Shown: positions 9,954-20,500 of the stretch, piece by piece | How the letters are laid out: every line of letters starts with the position of its first letter | Numbering within the stretch: the first letter of the stretch is position 1 | From: Chitinophaga varians | GTDB taxonomy: Bacteria; Bacteroidota; Bacteroidia; Chitinophagales; Chitinophagaceae | DNA length: 64,000 nucleotides | Reading direction: 5' to 3' | Assembly (NCBI RefSeq): GCF_012641275.1 | Contig: NZ_JABAIA010000004.1 | Span: forward strand, 434,001-498,000 | Notes under the pieces: generated by a model | Told to the model about the DNA's origin: nothing | The model's database searches: none | Seen by the model: the letters and a program-made list of their open reading frames with translations, nothing else | Position numbers and translations under genes: made by a program

Positions 9954-11732
9954 TTAATAGCCGGGGTTTTGTTCCATTCCGCCGTTTACCTGCGTTTCTT
10001 TTATGGCAATGGGGAACAGGTACATAGCATCCGTGAAATAGGGCGTGGTGACCACCTTGGGGGAATAGTTGAATGTACCATTTGCGTTTTTGGTGATGGT
10101 GACGCCATGAAGCGTGGTCCCGTAAACGGCTTTCGCGATTTTCCACCTGCGTATGTCCCAGAATCTTTGTTCTTCAAATGCCAGTTCAATACGGCGTTCG
10201 TTGCGGACAACCTCACGCATCTGTCCCTGAGACAATCCCGGAGGCAGCGCATAGGGAGACAGTCCGGCCCGCTGGCGGATTTTCTCAATAGCCGCATACA
10301 CGGACGCATCAGGCCCTGAATATTCATTCTGTGCTTCGGCGTACATTAAAAGAATGTCTGCATATCGGATAATGCACCATGGCGGAACGAAGCCGCCATC
10401 CCGGAAAAAGGTATTGGTATAGTTGGCACTGCTGCTGTCATTTGCACAGAATTTTTTAGCATAATAACCCGTTTGTGTCTGTACAGGGGCAAGTATTGCA
10501 TCGTTTGGCTTGTCTTTGCCGCCTTCAAAAATTTCCACTGGCCTTTGCAGCCATTTAGCGCCATTGTAAAATACCGTTTGGTCTAAGCGAGGATCGCGGT
10601 TGGTGTAAGGATTTGATAGGTTATAGCCGGATGAAGCATCGGTAACCGCCTTTCCGTTTTTCATCGGGAAGGCGTCAACGAATTCCTGTGTGGGGCTTAC
10701 ACGTCCTTCACTGTTACGGTTTGCCGGTTTGTAGCCGGGTGGCGACATATAATAGGAATAGGAATTGTCAATACGGGGATCACTCATTCTGAAGAAAATA
10801 TGTTCCTTGTTCGCTCTGGCCAGCATGAGGGTGTAACGATTGGGCTCCAGGTCATAGATGCCCAGGTCCATCACCGCTTTTGCTGCATCAGCAGCGGCTT
10901 TCCATCTTTCTGCGTTGTAGGATGCGTAGCCGGTATATGACCTGCCGGGGGTAGACGATGGGTTAAACAAGGGGCTTGCGGCGAGGAGCAATACTTTTGC
11001 CTTGATAGCCATTACAATGCTTTTGCGCATTTTCCCGAAATCGGCATCGGTGGTCCTGCCAGCCAGGGAGGCGTCGGGGCGCAGGCTGTCTTTCGCTATG
11101 TCCAGTTCTGATACGATGTAGTTTACACACTCCTGAAAGCTGTTGCGTTTAAGATTTAATAATCCTGCATCGTTGGAGTCGAAAATTTTGTCGCCTATCA
11201 ACGGTACGCCTCCATATCTTCTTATCAATTCGTAATAAAAATAAGTCCTGAGGGCCCGGGCCTCGTTGGGAAGCCATACTCTGCGGGATGAATCGGCCCA
11301 GGGGACCCGCTGGTAATTCATTAAAAAAATATTGGCTGCCCTGATGGCGCTGTAACAGTTCCCCCAGTTGTCGTCAAATGTGGTAACGGGACTGTAGCCG
11401 CCGCGAATGATATTCCATCCTTCATTACCATCTGCGCTTGGAACAGCGTCATCTGAAAAACATTCTAATGGTACCAGAGAAATGTTGCTTCGCTGTCCTC
11501 CATTGAGGCCCCAGCTGGAACCGCCCAACATCCGGTTATACCCGGAAGGGATTTTCGTGTATATGTTTGTGACCCATTTGTATGCCTGGTCCCCGGTAGG
11601 GTCGTTCTCATCGAAAATATAATCTATCGTAAGCAGTTCAAGCGGCTTGTCTTCAAACGCTTTTTTACAGGATGATACGGTAAAGACAACAGCCATAAAA
11701 ACAAGACAGGTCCAGCTATAATTCTTTTTCAT
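9954..11732 (-). CDS. SusD-like outer-membrane glycan-binding lipoprotein
   Basis: About 592 residues from ATG 11732 (MKKNYSW). An in-frame start 12 bp upstream would add four residues before the signal peptide and is less likely. The lipobox is TVSSCKKAF. The body is a RagB/SusD helical fold with RRIELAFEEQRFWDIRRWKIA near the C-terminus and an ending (GGMEQNPGY) that matches the family's closing motif. It should cap the SusC encoded 18 bp upstream and capture oligosaccharides at the surface. It is the first SusD of a double SusC/SusD operon and differs clearly in sequence from the second, which suggests distinct ligands or oligomer sizes. Confidence 0.95.
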   Translation of the reverse strand: MKKNYSWTCLVFMAVVFTVSSCKKAFEDKPLELLTIDYIFDENDPTGDQAYKWVTNIYTKIPSGYNRMLGGSSWGLNGGQRSNISLVPLECFSDDAVPSADGNEGWNIIRGGYSPVTTFDDNWGNCYSAIRAANIFLMNYQRVPWADSSRRVWLPNEARALRTYFYYELIRRYGGVPLIGDKIFDSNDAGLLNLKRNSFQECVNYIVSELDIAKDSLRPDASLAGRTTDADFGKMRKSIVMAIKAKVLLLAASPLFNPSSTPGRSYTGYASYNAERWKAAADAAKAVMDLGIYDLEPNRYTLMLARANKEHIFFRMSDPRIDNSYSYYMSPPGYKPANRNSEGRVSPTQEFVDAFPMKNGKAVTDASSGYNLSNPYTNRDPRLDQTVFYNGAKWLQRPVEIFEGGKDKPNDAILAPVQTQTGYYAKKFCANDSSSANYTNTFFRDGGFVPPWCIIRYADILLMYAEAQNEYSGPDASVYAAIEKIRQRAGLSPYALPPGLSQGQMREVVRNERRIELAFEEQRFWDIRRWKIAKAVYGTTLHGVTITKNANGTFNYSPKVVTTPYFTDAMYLFPIAIKETQVNGGMEQNPGY

Positions 11733-11750
11733 ACAACAATGCATTGCCGG

Positions 11751-14615
11751 TTAAAATTTAATGTTGATACCGAAATTGAAAATCTTCATAATGGGATAAG
11801 CTCCTCCCCAGGCCTCGGGGTCGAGGTCTTTCCTGACATCATAAATTTCCGCCCAGGTAAGCAGGTTCAACCCATTGGCAAACAGTCGTACGGAAGGAAG
11901 GCCAATCCTGCGGGATAGTTTTTCAGGGAAAGTGTAGCCTATCTCTACGTTTTTGAGGCGTACAAAATCGTTATCCTTCAACCAAAAAGAGGAGGGCTGG
12001 GTATTATTGGTATTGTTGCCCAGCCATAGCCTCGGTTGTTTAGCCGTTTCGGCGGTAGCTGTTGTAAACCGGCCCAGGTTATATTCATAGGCATTATTCT
12101 GTCCGCTGTTTCCAAAGCCGTTCATGAAATCGCCGTTTAAGGTACTCTGACGATTGAGCGTACCCTGGATAAGTACCGAAAGATCAAGGCCTTTAAAGCT
12201 AAAGCCGGTATAGAGACCATAGTATATCGTGGGTTTTGCATTGCCAATCGGTCCCTGGTCGTCAACTGTGATCTGACCGTCGCCGTTGCGGTCCAGGTAA
12301 CGTATATCGCCGGGCCTCAGCGATGATTTAGGTGAGGAAGGCATTACTGCGGTAGCGGGGTCATTGATTTCGTCATAGGATTTAAACAGGCCGGTTGCGG
12401 TATAGCCATATTGCAGTCCTACCGGCATCCCGGTCGTGACCTGATAATCGTAGTTTTTAGGTAGTTCTCCATTATAAACCACCTTCGACTGCACAACAGA
12501 AAAATTACCGGAAACAAAATAACTGAACGCTTTTATGCGCTGCTGCCATTTGACTGAAATATCTGCGCCCCAGTAGTTGAACCGCTGGTAATTCTGTGTT
12601 GGATAGCCTGCGCCAAAAATGGCAGTTGTGAAGGTGGGGGCGGCAACAAGATCGTAGAACTTGTTGAAGAAGTAATCTGCTGTTATTGTCAGTTTGTTGT
12701 TCCAGAGACCAAGATCAATTCCAGCGTTCAGTTTTTTCGCTTTTTCAGGGCTCAGGCCTGTATTGGCGATCGCATTTTCTCCGGAGCTTTTGTCGAGAGA
12801 AGAGCCGGAGCCGAACCAATAGCCGTTGGCGTTGAAATAGGTCTGTATATAGGAAAAGTAACCGGCATTTACCTGGCCGGTCAATCCATAGTTCGCTCTC
12901 AGTTTGAGAAGGCTGATGAAAGGCAGGTTGCGGCTGATGAACGCTTCCTTATGCAGGTTCCAGCCAATACCTCCGGCCCAGTATGTTGCCCAGCGTTTTG
13001 ATGGCGCCAGCCAGTTGTAGCCTCCATAGCTGACCGCGCCTTCGGCCACGTATTTATCATCAAAACTATAGTTCAGTTTACCTGAATAAGCGGTGTAGTT
13101 TTCCGGCAGGTTCGTGGTGTTGAATGCCAGTTTGCTTTGCTGGTTGGCAACTGTCAATATGGAAAGAGCGTGCTTTTTAAAAGCCCGGTCATAAGCCAGT
13201 GCTCCTTCCAGGTACACGATGCGGGACCTTTCATTCAGACTGCCCCTGGTTGTTTGTTCTGTTGTTGATCCATACTTCGTATAGGCTCCATTCAGGTACT
13301 GGTATACTTCAAAGTTTTTATCCCGTATAGTTGAATAATAGGCTGTATTGTTATTGGAGGCTTTTGCTGTGAGAACAAGACCTTTTGTCAATACATCAAG
13401 TTTCTGCGTGACCTCCAGGTCAACCGCCATATCTCTTACATCCTGGAACTGATATCCCCTGGCGACGGCCTGTCCCCATATGTTGGCATTGCCCTGGTAT
13501 TTGTCGCTGCCCCCGAAGGAGCCGTCGGGATTGAAAACAGGATAGGCGAGTTGGGGCGTGTTTAATAAAGATGAAAAAATATTTGACACGCCTCCGCCGG
13601 GTTGGTTGTAACGCTGAAAGCGGCCGAAGAGGTTCAGCTGCACAAAAGTCACCGGTGTTACATCAACGCCTACATTTGAACGCAGCGCGTACCTGTTCAA
13701 CTGGGCGTTTGTATTGTACTTATTATCGTCGCTGGTCCTGATAATACCATTTTCCCGCACATTGTCCAGGTCAACGAAATACCTGAAGCCTTTTCCACTG
13801 CCCTGGAGGTTAAGATTATAACGGGATATGCCGGCTCTTTTCCGGAGAACGGTATTGTACCAGTCTACATCGGGATATGTATAAGGGTCTGTATGATGTT
13901 GATAGGCATCAATTTGGGCCTGTGTATATTGTGGCGGGATGGCGACGTTGCCTGCATCATTTTGCCTGGCTTCATTATACAGCGTGGCATATTGCCAGGC
14001 CGGCAATGGTTTGGGCATGGCGGTCGGCGTTTCAAAGCCCGATTGGGCGGTAAATGAAATGCGGGGTTTGCCGATATCTCCTTTTTTGGTTCTGATGGAG
14101 ATGATACCGTACGAAGAGCGTTGTCCGAACATTACCGTCGATAGTGCGTCCTTTAATACGGTAATGGATTCAATTTGTTCCGGATCAATGGACTGGTATC
14201 CCCGTTCAACTCCGTCAATCAGTATTATTTGCGCTCTTGCCCCGCGGATGTTGAAGCCCATTCCATTGCCGTCCAGGCCCGGGCCACCACTGCTGAAATA
14301 GATATTTAAACCTGGTATGCGGCCAGGCAATGCCTGTAAAAACTGAGGACTTGGCGTGGTGACTAACTGGTTGGTATACACTGTTACGGCAGACTGGAGC
14401 AATCTGTTTTTGGCTTGTTCTCCATAGAGGACCGGAACGGTGGTGGTTTCTGTGACAGCCGCCGTTTTTGTATCAGCCTTCGTTGTATCGGCCAATTGCG
14501 CCCTGGCGGAAGAAAACAGCAACAGCATAGCCGGAAGGACCAGGCGGACCTTACAGCACACTTGCCTTCCTATACCAGAAGGTAGCAGCACACCTGCGGT
14601 TAGATTTCTTTTCAT
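11751..14615 (-). CDS. SusC-like TonB-dependent transporter lacking the usual N-terminal domain
   Basis: The protein has 954 residues, shorter than typical SusC. After the signal peptide (ends near SSARAQ, residue about 40) only some 40 residues precede the plug. The carboxypeptidase-regulatory-like domain is missing, and the TonB-box region is altered: VPVLYGEQAK stands where VVVGYGTQ-type sequence is usual. The plug (about 70-190) is intact, with NIRGARAQIILIDGVERG and ESITVLKDALSTVMFGQ. The beta-barrel runs to the C-terminal FGINIKF. It probably imports glycan pieces with the SusD encoded 18 bp downstream. A 200-bp gap with a hairpin separates it from the GH95 gene upstream, so it may have its own promoter. 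Confidence 0.92.
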   Translation of the reverse strand: MKRNLTAGVLLPSGIGRQVCCKVRLVLPAMLLLFSSARAQLADTTKADTKTAAVTETTTVPVLYGEQAKNRLLQSAVTVYTNQLVTTPSPQFLQALPGRIPGLNIYFSSGGPGLDGNGMGFNIRGARAQIILIDGVERGYQSIDPEQIESITVLKDALSTVMFGQRSSYGIISIRTKKGDIGKPRISFTAQSGFETPTAMPKPLPAWQYATLYNEARQNDAGNVAIPPQYTQAQIDAYQHHTDPYTYPDVDWYNTVLRKRAGISRYNLNLQGSGKGFRYFVDLDNVRENGIIRTSDDNKYNTNAQLNRYALRSNVGVDVTPVTFVQLNLFGRFQRYNQPGGGVSNIFSSLLNTPQLAYPVFNPDGSFGGSDKYQGNANIWGQAVARGYQFQDVRDMAVDLEVTQKLDVLTKGLVLTAKASNNNTAYYSTIRDKNFEVYQYLNGAYTKYGSTTEQTTRGSLNERSRIVYLEGALAYDRAFKKHALSILTVANQQSKLAFNTTNLPENYTAYSGKLNYSFDDKYVAEGAVSYGGYNWLAPSKRWATYWAGGIGWNLHKEAFISRNLPFISLLKLRANYGLTGQVNAGYFSYIQTYFNANGYWFGSGSSLDKSSGENAIANTGLSPEKAKKLNAGIDLGLWNNKLTITADYFFNKFYDLVAAPTFTTAIFGAGYPTQNYQRFNYWGADISVKWQQRIKAFSYFVSGNFSVVQSKVVYNGELPKNYDYQVTTGMPVGLQYGYTATGLFKSYDEINDPATAVMPSSPKSSLRPGDIRYLDRNGDGQITVDDQGPIGNAKPTIYYGLYTGFSFKGLDLSVLIQGTLNRQSTLNGDFMNGFGNSGQNNAYEYNLGRFTTATAETAKQPRLWLGNNTNNTQPSSFWLKDNDFVRLKNVEIGYTFPEKLSRRIGLPSVRLFANGLNLLTWAEIYDVRKDLDPEAWGGAYPIMKIFNFGINIKF

Positions 14616-14647
14616 AGTGGAAGTTTATAAAGACAAGAAGTTCTCTG

Positions 14648-14675
14648 TCAGGGCCAAAACCGCTTTTAGCCCTGA
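14648..14675 (-). other. leader hairpin upstream of susC-like gene
   Basis: Inverted repeat with arms TCAGGGC / GCCCTGA plus an inner AAAA/TTTT, one C/A mismatch and a 4-nt loop. It lies 33 bp upstream of the SusC-like start at 14615, in the 200-bp gap after GH95. On the minus strand no T-run follows it, so it is not an obvious terminator. It may be a 5'-leader structure. Function unknown. Confidence 0.4.
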
Positions 14676-14815
14676 TCATTACAATTGGAATTTTTGATGG
14701 ATTATCTGATCAGTTAATTCTTTTTCATAGTGGACGAAGTGATTGAACAGTTTTCTTTTCGCATAGAAGTTTTTCCGGTATCCTGTTTTGTTTGCGTCAG
14801 CAGGTTGCAAACGCA

Positions 14816-17260
14816 TTATAGTTTTTCCATGCTTTGCATCTTGTAGGTTTTACCGCTTTGTGTTTGTAGTTCGTATATATAATAACCTTGCTTCGCTGTG
14901 CTTTTTACCGGGCTTCCGGCTGCTGTCACCGGAACGGCTGTACGAATTTTACAGGGTTCTCCGTTGGCGGACCTGATGGTGAAACTTGTCAACCGGCCGT
15001 TGCGCCAGTTAATGTCTGCCTCAAATCCTCCCCGGGCGCGCAATCCGCTCACGGAGCCATCAGGCCATGCGGCCGGAAGGGCTGGCAGGATATCAATTAC
15101 ATAAGCATATGTGCCATCCCGGGTGGTGTATGTTTCATGGCTCTGCAACAGCATTTCGGTGATGCCGCTGACGGCACCGAAATTGCCATCGATCTGAAAG
15201 GGAGGATGCGCGTCAAAGAGGTTGGGATAGGTACCGCCGGCATCGGCCATCACAGTTTTCAGCTGTGTGGTGGGTCGAAGCTGATAGGACAGCAGCCGGT
15301 GGGCATGATCGCCGTTGCGCAGCCTGGCCCAAAAATTCTCCTTCCAGGCGATGGACCACCCGGTGCCGTCATCGCCCCGCAGTTCGAGTGTACGTTTGGC
15401 AGCAGCGGCCAGTTCCGGTGTCTGGAAAACAGTTACCTGATGGCCGGGATGGAGCGGGAACAGATGCGACACGTGCCTGTGGTGCGGATCATCGGTGTTA
15501 AGGTCCCAGTCCTTGTTCCATTCTTCCAGCTGGCCTCCCTTGCCTGTTCTCAGAGGGCTTATGTTGTCCCTGGCTGCTATCAGTTTTTTTCTGAACGCTT
15601 CGTCGGTATGGAGTATACGGCAGGCCACGGCCACATTATCGAACAGGTCCCAGACGATTGCTTTTTCCATAGTGGCGCCTTCCGTAACACTGCCTTTTTG
15701 TTTGTCGTCTGTGATAAAATTATTTTCGGGAGATGTGGAAGGAGAGGTGACCAGGTGCCCTGCCGCATCTTTGATCATGGTGGCCAGATAGAATGCTGCG
15801 GCGCCTTTCAGTACCGGGTAAATTTTTTCCAGATAGCGGATATCCCTGCCGAAGGCATAGTGCTCCCACAGATGCTGGCATGCCCAGCCGCTGCCACCGG
15901 CAAACACGCCCCATGGCAGGGCGGCTCCGGGGCTTGTCCATCCCCAGCCGTTGGTCGTATAGCCATAGCACCAACCAGGGGTGTCGGGCCCGAAATACGC
16001 TTTGGCTGTTTTGCTGCCGGGAGCCACGAGGGCGGTGGTAAGCCGGATCATGGGTCCATGCAGTTCGCTCAGGTTCGTAGGCTCCGCCGGCCAGTAATTC
16101 ATCTGGTAATTGATGTTGGACTTATAGTCACATTTCCAGGGCAGATCGAACCCGTCGCCCCACAGACCCTGTGAATTGGAAGGCAGCTGATTGGCGGGGC
16201 GACTGGAAGATATCAGCAGGTACCGGCCATATTGATAGAACAGCGCGGCAAATCCCGGATCTTTTTTTCCATCGCCGTAATTGCGAAGCCGCTCATCTGT
16301 CGGGAGCGAGTCTGCCGCGGCGCCCAGATCGATGCTGACCCTGTTGAACAATCTTTCATAATCGGCGGTATGAGTTGCTTTTAACCGGCTATATCCTTTA
16401 CTGATGGCTTGTTGCAGCCGCAAGGTTGTTTTCCGGTGCGGATGCTCTCCTTTGAAGCCTTTGTCATAATCCAGAACGTAGGAAGTGCCGGCTGATACAT
16501 AAAGGGTGAGTTCCCGGGCGTTCCTGACAGTGATGCTGTCGCTGCCGCCCTCGATAAGGCCGTCGGTAACAGCTGCCAGTTGTACTTCAAAATCAAGTGC
16601 AGGACCGGTATTGCCTGTCATGATCAGTTTATTGGGCGCTTCGAACCTGGTCTGCGACTTTTCTTTCCGGTGAAGGAAAATGCTGACTGCCATCGGCGTG
16701 TTGCCGTCGGCTTTGATGTGATGGACCAGCACACTGTCCGCAGCACTTGAAAATGTTTCCCGTGTATAGGTGGTCCCTGATTGATTGAAACTTACTCCCG
16801 AAATCGCCTGTTCTATGTCCAGCCACCGCCTGTATGAGCTGGTGGGCGCTGCAGATTCATAATGAAGAAAAATATCCCCCAGGGTCTGATAGGAAGAATA
16901 GTAGGGCGCCGGGGAGGTCATATACCGGGCGGTAAGCTCCTGCGCTTTTTTATATTGCTCTTGTCGTATAGCCGTCCGGATGGTATCCAGGAATTTATAG
17001 GCGTCTTTTCTGTCAGCGTCGGGTTGCGGACTGCCGGACCAGACAGTAATGTCGTTTAGCTGCAGGCGGTCATGGCCCGTACCGCCAAACACCATAGCGC
17101 CCAATGTGCCGTTACCCACCGGCAGTGCTTCGATCCATTCTTTTGCGGGATACCTGTACCAAAGTGAAAGCGGATGTTTTTGCCCCGAAATGCTCCGTGG
17201 GACCGTCAGTACCAAAAAAATGACAATAAGTATTTTAAATGTCAAATTGACTCTTAACAT
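14816..17260 (-). CDS. GH95 alpha-L-fucosidase / alpha-L-galactosidase family enzyme
   Basis: The protein has 814 residues with an N-terminal hydrophobic signal (residues 1-26). The N-terminal beta-sandwich starts with the GH95 signature [20 protein letters not shown] and [11 protein letters not shown]. The (alpha/alpha)6 catalytic part holds the family's catalytic positions as I recall them for AfcA: Asn382 and Asn384 in [14 protein letters not shown], Glu512 in [10 protein letters not shown], and Asp in [13 protein letters not shown]95 enzymes remove alpha-1,2-linked L-fucose, and some remove L-galactose, by inversion. It is the first gene of the leftward run, divergent from the hybrid regulator at 17593, and probably acts in the periplasm. 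Fucose versus galactose cannot be decided from motifs. Confidence 0.93.
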   Translation of the reverse strand: MLRVNLTFKILIVIFLVLTVPRSISGQKHPLSLWYRYPAKEWIEALPVGNGTLGAMVFGGTGHDRLQLNDITVWSGSPQPDADRKDAYKFLDTIRTAIRQEQYKKAQELTARYMTSPAPYYSSYQTLGDIFLHYESAAPTSSYRRWLDIEQAISGVSFNQSGTTYTRETFSSAADSVLVHHIKADGNTPMAVSIFLHRKEKSQTRFEAPNKLIMTGNTGPALDFEVQLAAVTDGLIEGGSDSITVRNARELTLYVSAGTSYVLDYDKGFKGEHPHRKTTLRLQQAISKGYSRLKATHTADYERLFNRVSIDLGAAADSLPTDERLRNYGDGKKDPGFAALFYQYGRYLLISSSRPANQLPSNSQGLWGDGFDLPWKCDYKSNINYQMNYWPAEPTNLSELHGPMIRLTTALVAPGSKTAKAYFGPDTPGWCYGYTTNGWGWTSPGAALPWGVFAGGSGWACQHLWEHYAFGRDIRYLEKIYPVLKGAAAFYLATMIKDAAGHLVTSPSTSPENNFITDDKQKGSVTEGATMEKAIVWDLFDNVAVACRILHTDEAFRKKLIAARDNISPLRTGKGGQLEEWNKDWDLNTDDPHHRHVSHLFPLHPGHQVTVFQTPELAAAAKRTLELRGDDGTGWSIAWKENFWARLRNGDHAHRLLSYQLRPTTQLKTVMADAGGTYPNLFDAHPPFQIDGNFGAVSGITEMLLQSHETYTTRDGTYAYVIDILPALPAAWPDGSVSGLRARGGFEADINWRNGRLTSFTIRSANGEPCKIRTAVPVTAAGSPVKSTAKQGYYIYELQTQSGKTYKMQSMEKL

Positions 17261-17592
17261 GAAAATTTGATTTTGGTGCTTATTACAGGTATAGTCCCCG
17301 AAAGCATATCTCTGCTATAAAAGCCTGGCTGGTTCATTGATCGTTTTCCAACAGCGGCGGGTTGATACGTTTGCTGTGCCCAGATCCTTCCTGTTGGCTT
17401 TCCCGACCAAAATACAGCGGAATGAATTAAAAATTGTCGTTTAGACAAAAATTACTATTATACACCCTGAATTATGAGACTGTCCCCCCTCGCTGCCCGT
17501 TTTTCCCGGAGTAAATTGTAACAAAGGACAGGGGGTGAATTCGTAATTCGGCCGATCAACCAAAGTAGAACAGTATTTTTCAATTTCACGGG
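17261..17592. promoter_or_regulatory. divergent control region between GH95 and the hybrid regulator
   Basis: This 332-bp AT-rich gap holds the promoters of the leftward GH95 gene and the rightward regulator gene. It contains no convincing gene. Visible elements are ATTGTC-N5-GACAAA at 17433-17449 and, on the minus strand, TTCACCCCC followed after 17 nt by TACTCC (17508-17539). The second element resembles a sequence upstream of GH97 at 21795 and is a candidate binding site for the neighbouring regulator. No clear Bacteroidota TTTG / TAnnTTTG promoter pair was found by eye. Confidence 0.5.
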
Positions 17593-20500
17593 ATGAAAAA
17601 ACTTGTAATGTGCTGCATGTTACTATTTGCTGCAGCGTTCCACGTATCCGGTTTCTCCGCCGGCGATAACCCTTATCATGTTATTTCATACCTGGGCATA
17701 GAGCAGGGGTTGTCAAATAATGCGGTCCGTTGTGTGTTCCAGGACCATAAAGGATTTATGTGGTTTGGTACCTATGACGGCCTGAACAGGTACGATGGCA
17801 ATGTGTTTAAGGTGTTCCGCAACAGGTTCAATGACAGCAGTTCCCTGGTAAATAACTGGGTTTTTACGATCAATGAAGATTTACAATACAAATTATGGAT
17901 CGGCACAAGACAGGGAATTAATATCTATGATCATGTTTCCGGGAAATTCAGCAGCGTACAGTACCAGGTGGCAGGTACCACCCGGTTGGAGCGGATAACT
18001 GCCGTGGTGCGGGACATTAAGAGAGATGCGAAAGGAAACATGTTGATCGGAACAGAGAACCTGGGCCTGTTGTTTTGTGCCGCAGGAACATATACCGCCG
18101 TCCAGGTGCCATTGTATGCTAACGGCCAGCGGCTGGCATTCTACGATGCAGGAGGTATTGAGATAACCGGCAATGGAGCGGTGTGGTGCTTTGTACAGGG
18201 CAGGGGACTATGCAGGGCAAACGGCAATATTACCGCCATTCAGATAGTGAACGCTGCTTTCCCGACGGCAGACTGTATGAAGGCTGACAGAGATCTGTTA
18301 TGGATAGGCACGCCCAACGGATTATTGAAATACGCCGTGTCCTCCAATCAGTACCTGGAGTCATTTACAGAAGAAAACGGAAAACTGTCTTATAATAAGG
18401 TGTCAGGCCTGTATCTCGACAAAAGCGGAAGGCTTTGGGTGGCCACTAACGGTGGGGGCATAGACATCATCCGTACGGAAAACGGGGCCAGGGAAGAAAA
18501 CATTCCGGCCGGCAATAGCAACTACACCCTGGCGAGTGGCTCCGTCAGCGCGGTTTACGAAGATACGGACGGCCGCAAATGGATCGGGACACTGAGGGGC
18601 GGGATCAATATCATAGATCCCAAGAAAGACAGGTTTCGGTCTGTGCTGCATGATCCGCTGAACAGCAACAGCCTTGTCAGTAATTTCATTTTTGCATTTT
18701 GTGAAGAAAACGATAGTACCATCTGGGTAGGAACAGATGGTGGCGGTCTAAGCCGGTGGCAAAGGAAAACCGGACAGTTTACCAATTTTAGTCACCGCCC
18801 GGGAGTGCCGGCATCTCTCAGCGATAACTTTGTAACGAACGTGCAATGCGATCATGAACAGAACATCTGGGTCTCCACGTTCTGGGGTGGTATCAACAGG
18901 TTCGACCGGAAAACAAATTCCTTCCGGCATTACAGGCTGGCTTACCCAAATAACCGGAACGAGAGTAAAACCGTGTACCTGCTTTATAAAGACAGCCACA
19001 ATACCTTATGGGCCGGAACATTCGGCAGAGGCGCGTTGTACAGGGGAGCACTGTACCAGTATGACCGGCGGCAGGATACGTTTAAGCTCACAGACGACAA
19101 GCTGACAGATCTCTTCACCATGAAAGAAGACCGCTCCGGACAGCTGTGGGCAGGTGATCTTCGCAGTCTGATAAAAATTGACCCGCAGCATCATAACAAT
19201 ATCAGCTACATGCTCGGTAATCCGGTAAGGGCCATTCACGAAGACCGCAAAGGCCGTTTCTGGGTGGGCACGGAAGGCGGTGGGTTGCTGCTGTTTGACC
19301 GCGCACAGGGAACATTGCTAAAGCGCTATACGGCGGCAGAGGGATTGTGTAACAATGCCGTGCTGAATATCCTGGAAGACGAAACTGGCGATCTCTGGAT
19401 CAGTACTTTTTACGGAATCTCCAGGTTTAACCCCGACCGGGAAATTTTTACCAATTTTTATCAGGGAGACGGGCTGTCCAGTAATCAATTCAGCTACAAT
19501 GCAGCCCTGAGGCTTCAATCCGGAGAATTGATGTTCGGTGGGATCAAGGGAGTGGACCTGTTCCGGCCTTCCAATATCCTGGCATCCGGTGAAAAACTTA
19601 AAATGTTGTTCACGGATATTCATGTCAACAATATGCCCATCGGGAAAAAGGCGGGTTATATTGATGAACAACAGGGCGATAACATTCGTAAAATCAAAGT
19701 ACCATTCCGCGAGGCCGTTTTTACCTTCGACTTCGCCGCGCTGGATTATTCCACCGCTGATAAAATATCCTATGCCTATTATATGGACGGCTGGGACAAA
19801 GACTGGAACCAGAGCGGCAACAGCAGAACAGCCACTTACACGCATCTCGCCGCCGGACATTACACGTTCCGGGTAAAAAGCACCAATGCGGAAGGACAAT
19901 GGATAAACAACGAAATCAGCCTGGAGATAACCGTGTTGCCTCCCTGGTATGCCTCCTGGTGGGCCTTCTTTTTATACCTGCTGATAGTCATGGCCCTGGC
20001 GATAGTGTACATCACCTATAAAACAAAACAACGAAAGCTCAGGTACCAGGTGGCCATGGCCAATATGAATGCCGAAAAGGAAAGAGAACTCAATGAAAAG
20101 AAAATAGCTTTCTTTACCAACGTATCGCATGAATTTCGTACACCTCTCACGCTGATCATCAACCCGGTGAAAGACCTGATGCAGGAACAGGGCCCTGATG
20201 GAAAACATCAGCGGGAGTTTACTACAATATATCGCAATGCACGGCGCTTGCTGCGTTTGCTGGACCAGTTGCTGCTGTTCAGAAGGGCAGACAGTGACAT
20301 CGATAAAATGAAACCGGCCCGCGTTAACCTCACTGAACTCTGCAGGGATGTGTTTCTGTCGTTTGAACAACAGGCACAGTCAGCCAGCCAGGCATATTCC
20401 TTTGACGATGGCGGGGGAGAATTGTGGATCATCGGAGACAGGGAGAAACTGGAAACAGCGCTTTTTAATCTGTTATCGAATGCTTTTAAATATACACCTG

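Noticed and set aside
14888..16174. 428-codon open frame opposite GH95
   Set aside because: Exact antisense of a clear GH95 gene with no recognisable protein features; long antisense frames arise from codon bias.
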